Notes: generated by a model not told the origin, from the letters alone. 64,000 nucleotides of DNA from Metabacillus litoralis (GCF_007994985.1 NZ_VOQF01000013.1:1-64000), one strand, 5' to 3'. Positions 55,687 to 63,919 are shown, counted from the stretch's first letter. Translations and numbers: made by a program.

Positions 55687-56668
55687 CTGGATATATGAGC
55701 TTCGCAAGAGTCTCAACTCCATCAATTAATCTTGGACCTGGTCTTGTGACGGTATCATTATTTACATCAAATACTTGCTCTTGTTTTATTGCTGGCACTT
55801 CATCCCAACCAGCACGGCTTAATACGCCTTCAGTTGGATTTTCAACATAGTAACCATAAGTAGTTATGATAACATCTGGATTTAATGTGACGATTTCTTC
55901 TTCTGTCATTTTCACCCAACCTGTTTGATCACCTGCTGTATTAATGGCATTAATGGACTCTAGCATTTCATGCATAAATGTGTTTTTACCTGTTGTAAAA
56001 ATGTCAGGAGATGGTGACACTTCTACCCATACCTTTTTCTTTTCTGTTACTGCTTTTGCTTTTTCTCTTATTTCTTCAAGACTTTCTTTCATTTCTGTAA
56101 CAACTTGTTCCGCTTCTTCTGATGCACCAGTTACCTTACCAATTAAAGCGATGGATTGGTATACTTGATCAAAGGATTCCGCACTATTAATCACAATGAC
56201 GTCTGTTCCAGCTTCTTTAAATTGTGTTAACACATCTCGATTATTATCATGTTGATATTCTGTAACTAATGCAAGATCTGGCTGTAATGCTAATATTTTT
56301 TCAACATTTAATTGCTGACCACCGATTTTTTCAAGCTCAGCTGTTTCTTCAGGATAATTACTATACTCATCTACAGCAACTAGTTTTTCGCCTTGTCCAA
56401 TTGCATATGTAATTTCTGTATTACTTGGGATTACTGAAACAATTGTTTTAGGTTCTGATTCGATCGTTACTTCCTCACCAGTACCATCTGTAACTGTAAC
56501 AGGAAATGGAGCATCCACTTCTGTTGTGCTAGCATCCTCAGTATTTTCTGTTGTTGTTGAAGAATCTTTTTCTTGTTGAACAGAATCAGTTCCACAACCA
56601 ATTGTGAACATCATCAGAAGTACAAAGATTAAGCTAAATAATGTCCACTTTTTTCTACTTGTTGTCAA
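55670..56668 (-). CDS. btuF: Corrinoid ABC transporter binding lipoprotein BtuF
   Basis: 332 residues. A lipoprotein signal (TLFSLIFVLLMMFTIGC) is followed by a Ser/Thr-rich linker and the class III binding-protein domain (PKTIVSVIPSNTEITYAIGQGEKLVAVDEYSNYPEE, NPDVIITTYG). It captures cobalamin or cobinamide outside the membrane. TTG at 56668 has AAGGAG eight bases upstream; the GTG at 56677 overlaps it. First gene of a riboswitch-controlled operon. Confidence 0.92.
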   Translation of the reverse strand: MTTSRKKWTLFSLIFVLLMMFTIGCGTDSVQQEKDSSTTTENTEDASTTEVDAPFPVTVTDGTGEEVTIESEPKTIVSVIPSNTEITYAIGQGEKLVAVDEYSNYPEETAELEKIGGQQLNVEKILALQPDLALVTEYQHDNNRDVLTQFKEAGTDVIVINSAESFDQVYQSIALIGKVTGASEEAEQVVTEMKESLEEIREKAKAVTEKKKVWVEVSPSPDIFTTGKNTFMHEMLESINAINTAGDQTGWVKMTEEEIVTLNPDVIITTYGYYVENPTEGVLSRAGWDEVPAIKQEQVFDVNNDTVTRPGPRLIDGVETLAKLIYPDVFEK

Positions 56669-56698
56669 TGCAAACACTCCTTATCATTTTTAGCCAAC

Positions 56699-56727
56699 AA
56701 AAAACGCCTATTCCATAGGAAAAGGCG
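56699..56727 (-). terminator. Riboswitch-controlled terminator before btuF
   Basis: On the minus strand CGCCTTTTCC pairs with GGAATAGGCG around TAT, followed by TTTTTTG. It lies between the cobalamin aptamer and btuF, so it is the probable expression platform. Confidence 0.85.
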
Positions 56728-56880
56728 ATAAATGCAGAAAAATTGTGGTTTTTTTTAGGCCTTGTTAGATAAAAAGAATGCTCAAATTCCTTTAATTAAC
56801 GTCATTGTTTTCAGAAGCCTCTAATTAAACACCGCATTATAAAGCCATTCTTTTCCTCGAAGAATACTTACTGTTACAAT

Positions 56881-57030
56881 AGGCAGGTCTCCTGGCTTAT
56901 GCGTCATAATAAAATCTTCCCCTTCCCATACAAAGCGTACAGTGGCTATTTAGAAGATCACTCAGCAATTACAGTGGCGGGACCGCGTTGGATTATAACC
57001 AAACTTCCCTATTATCCTAAAGCTTAAAGA
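56881..57030 (-). ncRNA. Cobalamin riboswitch of btuF operon
   Basis: Minus-strand blocks: AATAGGGAAGTTTGGTTATA, AATCCAACGCGGTCCCGCCA then CTGT, and AAGCCAGGAGACCTGCC at the 3' end. It lacks the extended 5' stem of some classes. It should turn off uptake and late-pathway genes when adenosylcobalamin is plentiful. Confidence 0.94.
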
Positions 57031-57084
57031 AGTCTTTTCTTTGAAAAATGAATGCTACCGATCTTTCACCGAGTGATAAGATCA

Positions 57085-57112
57085 ATAGTAGCAATCTATC
57101 AAAAAAAGCCTT
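57085..57112. repeat. Remnant of MITE end
   Basis: AGTAGCAATCTATC followed by AAAAAAAGCC resembles the right end of the MITE copies (AGCAACAATCTTTGAGAAAA, GAGCC). No partner end is clear, so it is a remnant, lying in the leader between promoter and riboswitch. Confidence 0.4.
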
Positions 57113-57158
57113 TAATTAGGACCTATTGTCGAAATATTTGTTTTTTGTGACATTGACA

Positions 57159-57187
57159 ATTATAAATGAAGTTATATAGTGTGTAAA
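57159..57187 (-). promoter_or_regulatory. Sigma-A promoter of btuF operon
   Basis: TTTACA (57182-57187) and a perfect TATAAT (57159-57164) with a 17-base spacer on the minus strand. The leader of about 120 nt before the aptamer contains a MITE remnant. It overlaps the end of cobT by no more than a few tens of bases. Confidence 0.8.
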
Positions 57188-57212
57188 TAAAGAATAGTTA
57201 TCATTTTCTAGT

Positions 57213-58274
57213 TTAACTTTTTTCTGATACACCCGCTGATTCGAAGGTTGCCATCTCATTCATCATATTCGATGCAGCTTGAATAAGTGGAAACGCAAGA
57301 GCCGCTCCAGTACCTTCGCCTAATCTTAAATCCAACTGTAATAATGGTTGTTTTTGTAGAAATGACAATGCATGACCATGACCTTTTTCCTGTGATTGAT
57401 GCCCGGCAATCAAATAGCCACTTACTTTTTCATCCATGAGTACAGCTAATAGCGCAGATGCGGTACATATAAAACCATCAATAATAACAGGTACTTTTTG
57501 TTCAGCGGCTTTAAGTATTGCACCAGTCATACCAGCTATTTCTAAACCACCAACCTTTGATAAAATATCAAATGGGTCATTTGGGTTCGGTTTTCGGACT
57601 AAAAGTGCATTTGTTATAATTTCAATCTTTTTTTCTCTCATGTGTTCAGAAATACCAGTTCCATAACCAACAGCATCTTCTACTGAACATCCAGTAATTA
57701 GAGCGGTGATCGCACTTGCTGATGTTGTATTTCCAATACCCATTTCACCAACGATAATCGTTTTAGCTCCTTCATTAATAAGCATCATCGCTGTTTCTAT
57801 GCCAACTTGTAATGCCTGATTAACCTCATTATTATTCATAGCATTTTCAAGGGCGAAATTATTTGTTCCGTTCATGACTTTCTTTTCTTCTAACTTATTA
57901 TGTTTTAATTCTTCTGCAACACCAATATCTACAATTTTTAACACAGCCTGTATTTGCTTAGCAAACACATTAATTGCTGCTCCACCATTTAGAAAATTAT
58001 AAACCATTTGTGCTGTTACATTCTTTGGATAAGCTGAAACACCCATTTCTGTAATACCATGATCTGCTGCAAACACAGCAATTCCAGGTGGTGATACTTC
58101 AGGTAAGGGGTCATTTGTTATTCCAGCTAGTTGAATCGCAAGGTCTTCTAGTTTCCCTAAACTTCCGAGTGGCTTTGTTAGTGAATTGATATGTGTTTTA
58201 GCAGTAGTCATCGACTCTGCATTTAGTTTTTCTATTCCTTTTATTGTGTCCACAATAGCTTTCGAAAAAATCAT
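57213..58274 (-). CDS. cobT: Nicotinate-nucleotide:DMB phosphoribosyltransferase CobT
   Basis: 353 residues. LTKPLGSLGKLEDLAIQLAGI, FAADHGITEMGVSAYP, VGEMGIGNTTSASAI and RLGEGTGAALAFPLIQAA (catalytic Glu) are CobT signatures. It makes alpha-ribazole phosphate from the DMB produced by BluB. ATG at 58274 follows GTGAG; a TTG at 58277 is adjacent. Second gene after btuR, 18-20 bases downstream. Confidence 0.94.
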   Translation of the reverse strand: MIFSKAIVDTIKGIEKLNAESMTTAKTHINSLTKPLGSLGKLEDLAIQLAGITNDPLPEVSPPGIAVFAADHGITEMGVSAYPKNVTAQMVYNFLNGGAAINVFAKQIQAVLKIVDIGVAEELKHNKLEEKKVMNGTNNFALENAMNNNEVNQALQVGIETAMMLINEGAKTIIVGEMGIGNTTSASAITALITGCSVEDAVGYGTGISEHMREKKIEIITNALLVRKPNPNDPFDILSKVGGLEIAGMTGAILKAAEQKVPVIIDGFICTASALLAVLMDEKVSGYLIAGHQSQEKGHGHALSFLQKQPLLQLDLRLGEGTGAALAFPLIQAASNMMNEMATFESAGVSEKS

Positions 58275-58294
58275 CAATGTAATCTCACTTTCTA

Positions 58295-58837
58295 TTAATA
58301 TTCAATACCCTTAACAGCAGGAATTCCTTCATCATAATAATGCTTCTCGACATTGACAACAGACACAAGATCTGCGAGTTCTATAATTTCATCCTTAGCA
58401 TGTCTTCCGGTAATAATTAAATTAACATGGCTAGGTTTCGTGCGAATAAGTTCTTTCACTTCTTCAATTGGTAATACATCATCGATTGGAAACGAATCGA
58501 TTGCCAAGGCATTATTTAATTCATCTAATACAACAACATCATATTGACCAGACATAACGGTATCTTTCGCAATTTTCCACGCTGATTTTAAAGCTGTTCG
58601 ATGAATCTCAGGTGTTTTCGTCCATGTAAACCCTTCTCCAAGCTGAATCATTTCAACTCCTAGTTTTTCTAATGATATTTTCTCACCATATGTACGTTTA
58701 TTTGATTTAATAAATTGTAAAACCTTTACTGAAAGTCCTTGACCCACAGCTCGAACTGTTAATCCAATTGATGCTGTAGTTTTACCTTTTCCTTCTCCTG
58801 TATAAACAAGAGTTAATCCTTTTTGTTTTTCGCTCAT
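58295..58837 (-). CDS. btuR: Corrinoid adenosyltransferase (CobO/BtuR type)
   Basis: 180 residues. YTGEGKGKTTASIGLTVRAVGQG is the P-loop, with VLQFIKSNKRTYGE, YDVVVLDELNNAL and PSHVNLIITGRHA typical of the CobA/CobO/BtuR family. It adenosylates cob(I)yrinate diamide and scavenged corrinoids with ATP. GAGGAGA is well spaced from ATG 58837. First gene of its operon, behind a riboswitch and an inserted repeat. Confidence 0.94.
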   Translation of the reverse strand: MSEKQKGLTLVYTGEGKGKTTASIGLTVRAVGQGLSVKVLQFIKSNKRTYGEKISLEKLGVEMIQLGEGFTWTKTPEIHRTALKSAWKIAKDTVMSGQYDVVVLDELNNALAIDSFPIDDVLPIEEVKELIRTKPSHVNLIITGRHAKDEIIELADLVSVVNVEKHYYDEGIPAVKGIEY

Positions 58838-58866
58838 TTAGATCTCCTCATTTCTTTTTAAAACAA

Positions 58867-59027
58867 AGCTTTATTTTGAAAGTTTGTTGCTAATTGCCCT
58901 AATTACATACTGAAAATCGTTTTTTTATCGTATTTAAGTACAATCTTTAGAAGAAAAGATACCTCTAGACTGTATACGGTGCTGTAGCCATCAATTTACT
59001 AAAAGCACAATGTTTACGGAAACAGCC
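58867..59027 (-). mobile_element. MITE-like element, copy D, in btuR leader
   Basis: 161-bp copy on the minus strand: it starts GGCTGTTTCCGTAAACATTG, has GTATACAGTCTAGAGGTATC in the middle (copy A has GTATGCAGTCTAGTGGCATC), and ends AGCAACAAACTTTCAAAATA then AAGCT. The flanks are an imperfect 8-bp duplication (TAAAACAA, TACAAAAA; 6 of 8). It lies between the riboswitch terminator and the btuR ribosome binding site. Confidence 0.8.
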
Positions 59028-59030
59028 TAC

Positions 59031-59059
59031 AAAAAAACGCCTAACCAAATGGAAAGACG
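59031..59059 (-). terminator. Riboswitch-controlled terminator before btuR
   Basis: On the minus strand CGTCT pairs with AGGCG (one G-U), with a further CC/GG pair inside, followed by seven T residues. It is the likely expression platform; the MITE starts only 3 bases after the T-run. Confidence 0.65.
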
Positions 59060-59151
59060 GAAACTTAAAAGCATAAAAGTTTTTTGTTGAATATAAATAG
59101 ACTCTTATTCTTCCAAATCTCCTTTCCGCGAAGGATCTTTGATCACCCAAA

Positions 59152-59305
59152 TAGGCAGGTCTCCTGGCTTACACCTCAAGGCATAACACATCCTTCCCAT
59201 AAAATAATTACAGTGGATTATTATTTGTTTGCTCAGTGTTTACAGTGGCGGGACCGCGTTGGATTTAAACCAACTTCCCTATTAATCTTAAAAAAATTAA
59301 GAACC
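59152..59305 (-). ncRNA. Cobalamin riboswitch of btuR-cobT operon
   Basis: Minus-strand blocks: AATAGGGAAGTTGGTTTAAA, TCCAACGCGGTCCCGCCACT then GT, and AAGCCAGGAGACCTGCC at the 3' end. It closely resembles the btuF riboswitch, suggesting a duplication. Confidence 0.94.
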
Positions 59306-59338
59306 TATTTGTGTATATTCGATTACATCACTAATGAT

Positions 59339-59367
59339 ATTATATGAGAGATAGAAAAACTTGTAAA
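59339..59367 (-). promoter_or_regulatory. Sigma-A promoter of btuR operon
   Basis: TTTACA (59362-59367) and a perfect TATAAT (59339-59344) with a 17-base spacer on the minus strand, immediately next to a fragment of a MITE end (59370-59390). Confidence 0.8.
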
Positions 59368-59369
59368 TG

Positions 59370-59390
59370 GCAACAAATTTACGAAAAGCT
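59370..59390. repeat. MITE end fragment
   Basis: GCAACAAATTTACGAAAAGC is the complement of a MITE left end (copy A: GGCTGTTTTCGTAAAC followed by TTTGTTGC). No full element remains. It separates the btuR promoter from the decayed metalloprotease gene. Confidence 0.55.
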
Positions 59391-59616
59391 TATTTATGTC
59401 GCATTAGCTTTATTATTTTATAACCATCACTTGAGAATCCGCTATATGAACCAAAAAAAGCTGGATACTTAAATGGAATGATTATTATAACAAATTGAAC
59501 GAGTGAGGCATTCATACACTAAGGCATGACCAAGTTCATGGACAAAGGTTGTAAAAGGGAGAATAATAGCGATAAACAATAAAAAAGTTAACAATGATTC
59601 TACAATTGTCCTTCAT
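59390..59616 (-). pseudogene. Frameshifted M50-like metalloprotease gene
   Basis: The minus-strand frame starting near ATG 59616 (AAGGAGG upstream) soon stops. The next frame reads VESLLTFLLFIAIILPFTTF then VHELGHALVYECLTRS, an HELGH zinc-binding site within a membrane helix. A second frameshift near 59505 continues as FVIIIIPFKYPAFFGSYSGF then SSDGYKIIKLMRHK and a stop at 59390-59392; the DGYKI recalls the second metal-binding motif region of site-2-type proteases. The assembled protein is only about 75 residues and has two frameshifts, so it is a decayed remnant. Confidence 0.6.
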
Positions 59617-60066
59617 CCTCCTTTATACTTGAAGTAAAATTTCAGAAGAGTAGTTATTTATTACTGTGATTGCACTTAGTTGATTGATAGAGATGTTAGA
59701 CTCTTATCTAGAGAAGTGCTATAGAGAGACTAATAAAAGGACGGTAATTAAAAGAGTCTATTTGAAAGGTTGTTTATTAAATGTCATTTGTTAATTATCG
59801 CAACTGTATAAAGAGAAATATGGAAATACTAACACTATAAATTCCTTAATTTGCATTAATTATCCTAATTTACAAAACGGTGCATTCCTATTTAAAGGTA
59901 TGCACCGTTTTGTGTTTTAATATTGTTGCTTTTAATAAGAATTCAATAACGCAGAGAATTGTACCATTAAGTTTTGGTTATTTCTTCTAGATTGTTTCTG
60001 ATTACACAACGCGAAGATGAACAATTTAGACGCTTATTCCTGTTAAGATTAAACCTAGTAAACTAA
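59617..60066. other. Intergenic region with terminator
   Basis: 450 bp with no credible gene. It holds a strong terminator (59872-59913) and, at about 59925-59990, a fragment starting ATTGTTGCTTTTAATAA that resembles the left part of MITE copy A. Confidence 0.45.
59872..59913. terminator. Terminator after aldo/keto reductase
   Basis: ACAAAACGGTGCAT pairs perfectly with ATGCACCGTTTTGT, with a further CCT/AGG inside. A T-rich tract follows on the plus strand; on the minus strand the tail is AAATTAGG, a weaker run. It lies about 150 bases past the minus-strand gene. Confidence 0.75.
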
Positions 60067-61041
60067 TTATCTTAACGGTGCAAATCCTTTTATTTCTTCA
60101 AGAATTTCATCAATTTCTTGCAAAGTTTCTTTGCTAAGTTCAATATCAACAGCTTTTACATTTTCTTCAATCTGCTGTGGCCTGCTTGCTCCTATAATTG
60201 CTGAACTTATCCCTTCATGACTAAGAATCCATGCTAGTGATAATTGACTTAGTGATAAATCCAAATCAGTTGCAAGTGTGTTTAATTTTTCAACACACTG
60301 TAATACATCATTACGAAGATAGCTATTGATAACAAAATTAGTAGAATCATTTGCAGCACGACTATCACTAGGCTTCTCTGCATTCGGTTTATACTTCCCA
60401 GTTAGAACACCTTGTGCTAATGGAGAAAACACAACTTGTCCCATTCCATTTTCGTTAGATACTTGTAATACATCTTCTTCAATATATCTTTCTAGCATAT
60501 TATATATAGGCTGGTTTGAAATAATTGGTCTTAAATGAAGATCTTTTCTTATTCCTACTGCTTTCTCTATTTGAGCAGCACTCCATTCACTTACTCCCGC
60601 ATATAAAATCTTTCCTTGTCTAACCAAGTCATCCAAAGCATACAGTGTTTCTTCCATTGGCACTTCTGGATCAAAACGGTGACATTGATATAAATCAATA
60701 TAATCTAATCCTAGTCGTTTTAAGCTAGCATCACATTGTTCGATAATATGTTTTCTTGACAAACCACGTTCATTCGGACCTTGACCCATTGGGAAAAATA
60801 GTTTTGTTGCAACAACATAACTACTTCTCTCATATCTTTGCAAAGCTTCGCCTAGGACGATCTCTGCTTTTCCTTCTTCATATGCATTTGCTGTATCAAA
60901 AAAGTTAATTCCCAACTCATATGCTCTATGTATACAATCATGTGCAGTATGATCATTTACTGCCTTACCATACGTTAACCAACTACCTAAACCAATTTCA
61001 CTAACCTTTAGTCCACTATTACCTAATTTTCTATATTTCAT
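60067..61041 (-). CDS. Aldo/keto reductase
   Basis: 324 residues from ATG 61041 (AAGGAG ten bases upstream). The TIM-barrel family markers are MKYRKLGNSGLKVSEIGLGSW, FFDTANAYEEGKAEIVLGEAL (with catalytic Asp and Tyr), YVVATKLFFPMG (catalytic Lys), YQCHRFDP (His) and SAIIGASRPQQIEENVKA (NADPH binding). It resembles the branch that includes potassium-channel beta subunits and B. subtilis YhdN/IolS. Substrate unknown. Monocistronic. Confidence 0.88.
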   Translation of the reverse strand: MKYRKLGNSGLKVSEIGLGSWLTYGKAVNDHTAHDCIHRAYELGINFFDTANAYEEGKAEIVLGEALQRYERSSYVVATKLFFPMGQGPNERGLSRKHIIEQCDASLKRLGLDYIDLYQCHRFDPEVPMEETLYALDDLVRQGKILYAGVSEWSAAQIEKAVGIRKDLHLRPIISNQPIYNMLERYIEEDVLQVSNENGMGQVVFSPLAQGVLTGKYKPNAEKPSDSRAANDSTNFVINSYLRNDVLQCVEKLNTLATDLDLSLSQLSLAWILSHEGISSAIIGASRPQQIEENVKAVDIELSKETLQEIDEILEEIKGFAPLR

Positions 61042-61417
61042 ATTTACCATTCTCCTTAAAGTTTTTTCATTCTTAAGTGAATTTCGCTTATAACGTCCGC
61101 TCCATTTAATAAGGAAAACTTGCCTTGGTTGAATGTAAAGAGAGAATAATGGAGTGGATTTATTCTGCAACACCTGTATTTGCCTTCATTGGCTAAAGAA
61201 TATGCATATTATCTATTTTATTTCAAATAAATAATAACTCAAGCAAAAGATACTTTTTTTCTAGGAAAGGTAAAGAATGCTTATTTATTCCTTTAAAATG
61301 ATTTCTTGCTGTCGCTGTCATTGTGATATAAACTGGGACTATATGATGATAAAATGTAGAAAATTGTCGTCTAATACTTCTGGATAATTGTTGAGTTTAA
61401 ACGGAAGGAACATATTT
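61042..61417. other. Divergent intergenic region
   Basis: 376 bp between the divergent reductase and diguanylate cyclase genes. A 15-codon frame MEWIYSATPVFAFIG near 61148 has a weak binding site and is probably fortuitous. I find no other feature. Confidence 0.35.
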
Positions 61418-62455
61418 ATGAGAGTTAATATAGATTCATTGGCTAAGATAAAGAAAACAATTTACTTTTATTCAAGTATGTTCATATTAATATATCTATT
61501 TGGTTATTTATTTCTAATAGGAGATTCCAAAATAACGTATTTTATCTCAATTTTATTAATTATTTACTTCTTGGCTAGCTTGTTTTTACTAAAGAATTCT
61601 GTTTTTGTCCATTATCATGAATTAACCAATCTTGTCTTAACTAGTATTTATTTAATCGGAAAATTCTTCGAAAGTATGAGTGTAGACTTTGCAAAAATGG
61701 ACAGTCAATCTCTTGGTGATTTTATTATTTGGATGCCGCTATATACTATTTATTTGTTTCTTGTATTAGGTAAAAGGTTTGGTTTAATTGTATCCTTCTT
61801 GATTTTAGTTCTTAATTTATTAATAGGTCTACCATATTTCACTGATTTATCAGGACAACAATTAGACTCTGTTATCCGTTATTATATAGCACACCTAATC
61901 TATATCTTAGTGATTTATTCTTTTCAATATATTGTTTCAATACATGCAGAATATCATGCACTTAAAAGAAATGCATATTATGATGATTTAACAGAAATTC
62001 CTAATCGTAGAAAGAGTTCGATCGTTTTTGATGAAATGATTGAAGTTGCAAATAAGAGGAATACATCATTTTCTGTTTTATTTTTTGATATTGACTACTT
62101 TAAAAAGATAAATGACAACTTTGGACATGATGTTGGAGATACTATATTACAAGAGTTCGCTTCACTTATCGAACAAAAGCTTTCTAAAAACGAGTTTTTA
62201 GGCAGATGGGGAGGAGAAGAATTTATTGCCTATACACCTCTAACAATACAAGAAGCGGTCAATCATGCCGATAATATTCGTATAGCTATTGAATTAAATC
62301 AATTTTCCGTTATCGGTGTTACTTCTAGTGTGGGCGTAGCTAGTTATTGTAAGGGAGATACGGTTGATTCACTACTTAAGCGTGCTGATTTAGCTTTATA
62401 CGAAGCAAAGAAGATGGGTAGAAATTGTGTAATCAAAAATGAAGTTGTGCTGTAG
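61418..62455 (+). CDS. Membrane-bound diguanylate cyclase (GGDEF)
   Basis: 345 residues. Six hydrophobic segments fill residues 10-180, and the GGDEF domain follows (YYDDLTEIPNRRKSSIVFDEM, FFDIDYFKKINDNFGHDVGD, GRWGGEEFIAYTP). GGEEF is an active-site form, so it should make c-di-GMP from GTP in response to a signal sensed in the membrane. The product-inhibition I-site (RxxD five residues before the motif) reads SKNE, so feedback inhibition is probably lost. ATG at 61418 has GGAAGGA upstream. Monocistronic. Confidence 0.9.
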   Translation: MRVNIDSLAKIKKTIYFYSSMFILIYLFGYLFLIGDSKITYFISILLIIYFLASLFLLKNSVFVHYHELTNLVLTSIYLIGKFFESMSVDFAKMDSQSLGDFIIWMPLYTIYLFLVLGKRFGLIVSFLILVLNLLIGLPYFTDLSGQQLDSVIRYYIAHLIYILVIYSFQYIVSIHAEYHALKRNAYYDDLTEIPNRRKSSIVFDEMIEVANKRNTSFSVLFFDIDYFKKINDNFGHDVGDTILQEFASLIEQKLSKNEFLGRWGGEEFIAYTPLTIQEAVNHADNIRIAIELNQFSVIGVTSSVGVASYCKGDTVDSLLKRADLALYEAKKMGRNCVIKNEVVL

Positions 62456-62498
62456 TTATGAGTTTTTTCCATATCCCCTGAGTGAACTGTACAAACTG

Positions 62499-62524
62499 AG
62501 AGGGTATTGACTACCCTCTTTCCC
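62499..62524. terminator. Terminator between convergent genes
   Basis: AGAGGGTA pairs with TACCCTCT around a 5-base loop and is followed by TTTCCCTATTT. It lies between the plus-strand cyclase gene and the minus-strand membrane protein gene. Confidence 0.78.
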
Positions 62525-62527
62525 TAT

Positions 62528-62965
62528 TTATTTCAACCTCAAAAAAGATCTTAATAAAACTACACCACTGATGAATATACTAAGGGTGAAGAAATTAATG
62601 AAAAGAGTATTTGTATATTGATTTAGCCATGAGTAGCGATAAATTTTTGAGGTTTCTATTTCTGGTGTACCACCTAAACTGTCAATTAATTGAAGCACAA
62701 ACGTATATTCTAAATAACAAAAAAGCAGCAGTAGGAAAAATGCTCCGAAAGATATAAACATCCATGTCTTTGTTGGTAATTGTAAATTGCCCAAGCAGAT
62801 CCAAATACTGTATGCAAAAAGCAAGAAAATAATAAGTCCTGGAAACATAAACAAAAGTCCTAAATTACCGTTTCCAGAAATAACATTGTGATTAATTGTA
62901 AATAAATCTACTAAGTATATGAAAAGGATACATAGTATTAACAGGAAAACTGTGTTTCTTAACAT
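62528..62965 (-). CDS. Four-helix membrane protein, unknown function
   Basis: 145 residues with four hydrophobic helices (about 4-20, 33-58, 67-92, 122-140). The loop between helices 3 and 4 (DSLGGTPEIETSKIYRYSW) is probably outside. No family recognised. The start has AAAGGTATG upstream. Single gene. Confidence 0.55.
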   Translation of the reverse strand: MLRNTVFLLILCILFIYLVDLFTINHNVISGNGNLGLLFMFPGLIIFLLFAYSIWICLGNLQLPTKTWMFISFGAFFLLLLFCYLEYTFVLQLIDSLGGTPEIETSKIYRYSWLNQYTNTLFINFFTLSIFISGVVLLRSFLRLK

Positions 62966-63029
62966 ACCTTTCAGGTTAAATCCTCCAATTTGTTTTGTTT
63001 TATTTAGAAATGGTAGGAGAAACAGTCGC

Positions 63030-63209
63030 TTAAATTCTCTTATTATTCTTATCTTTCAGGACTGAAACTATATTTGCATCATCTCCGTATTCTAAACGAA
63101 TCGTTTTTCTTGCTTCAGCTGGTGTTCTTGCGGTGATTGCCTTCATTCTTGTTTCACCTTCAACTTCCAATTCAACATAAAAGCATTTGGATCCACATTT
63201 CATATTCAT
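63030..63209 (-). CDS. Small conserved Bacillus-type protein (59 aa)
   Basis: The frame reads MNMKCGSKCFYVELEVEGET, then RMKAITARTPAEARKTIRLEYGDDANIVSVL, then KDKNNKRI and stop. The start has AGAGG upstream (ATG 63209, or 63203). The two cysteines near the N-terminus (KCGSKC) could bind metal, and the PAEARKTIR...GDDANIVSV part looks like a folded alpha/beta element. I have seen similar short proteins in Bacillus but know no function. Confidence 0.6.
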   Translation of the reverse strand: MNMKCGSKCFYVELEVEGETRMKAITARTPAEARKTIRLEYGDDANIVSVLKDKNNKRI

Positions 63210-63360
63210 TCATCCTCTGTGTTACTCCCAGACAGAAAGGGATGTATTCTGTTGTTTCTAACGTCAATTTTTAAATATAAACCTAAATTAACCTGAAAAT
63301 TAACGTGTATTTGCATTAACTGAAATAAATTAGGTATGTTTGATTTTGTTCAATTTTTGT

Positions 63361-63720
63361 TTAGTGTTTTGTTGGATGAGATAATAGATAAAAAATCATA
63401 AAAATACTAAAACTCAAAACTAAGACCATAGTAATCAAAAATAACTTTCTTCCGATTTTTCTTAGACCGTATACATTCACGGAAAAGAAATAGATAATCC
63501 CAGAAGAAAAAATAAAGGATAAATATTTCTTTATCTTTGTTATTTCCATCTTGTTTCGGGTCAACTCTAATTCTTCATTAATTGTTAAAGGAACAGTAAA
63601 AATTGATACTATTAATCCTAGAAAGATAAAGATACCATATAGGTTTAAAACGCTTTTTATACGGAATTTTTTCTTTGTAACGATGTTAATACTATGTGAT
63701 GAATGTGGCTTTAGTTCCAA
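63361..63720 (-). CDS. Three-helix membrane protein, unknown function
   Basis: 119 residues with hydrophobic segments at about 26-46, 67-84 and 92-114. Basic N-terminus (KKKFRIKSV). No family recognised. Single gene; the start codon at 63720 has AGGTG upstream. Confidence 0.5.
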   Translation of the reverse strand: MELKPHSSHSINIVTKKKFRIKSVLNLYGIFIFLGLIVSIFTVPLTINEELELTRNKMEITKIKKYLSFIFSSGIIYFFSVNVYGLRKIGRKLFLITMVLVLSFSIFMIFYLLSHPTKH

Positions 63721-63919
63721 AATTACACCTCCATACGTCTACATACTATTACGAATAACAAGAGCGATAGTTTCGGACTATTAATTGTTTCACATAGGTA
63801 AGATTGAATTTATTATCATCTTCCTCTTGTATAGTTAATCTAGTGATAATTATTTTCTTATATTAGTGCTTGATGAGAAATATGATATAATTATCCAAAA
63901 CATGTAAAAAGGGGCAATT

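Noticed and set aside
59084-59347. 87-codon plus-strand frame
   Set aside because: It runs antisense through the btuR riboswitch, whose conserved blocks explain the sequence better.
29647-59390. Horizontal transfer of the whole B12 island
   Set aside because: Base composition, codon use and binding sites look like the neighbours, and the core order is known from other Bacillus; nothing visible marks a recent import.
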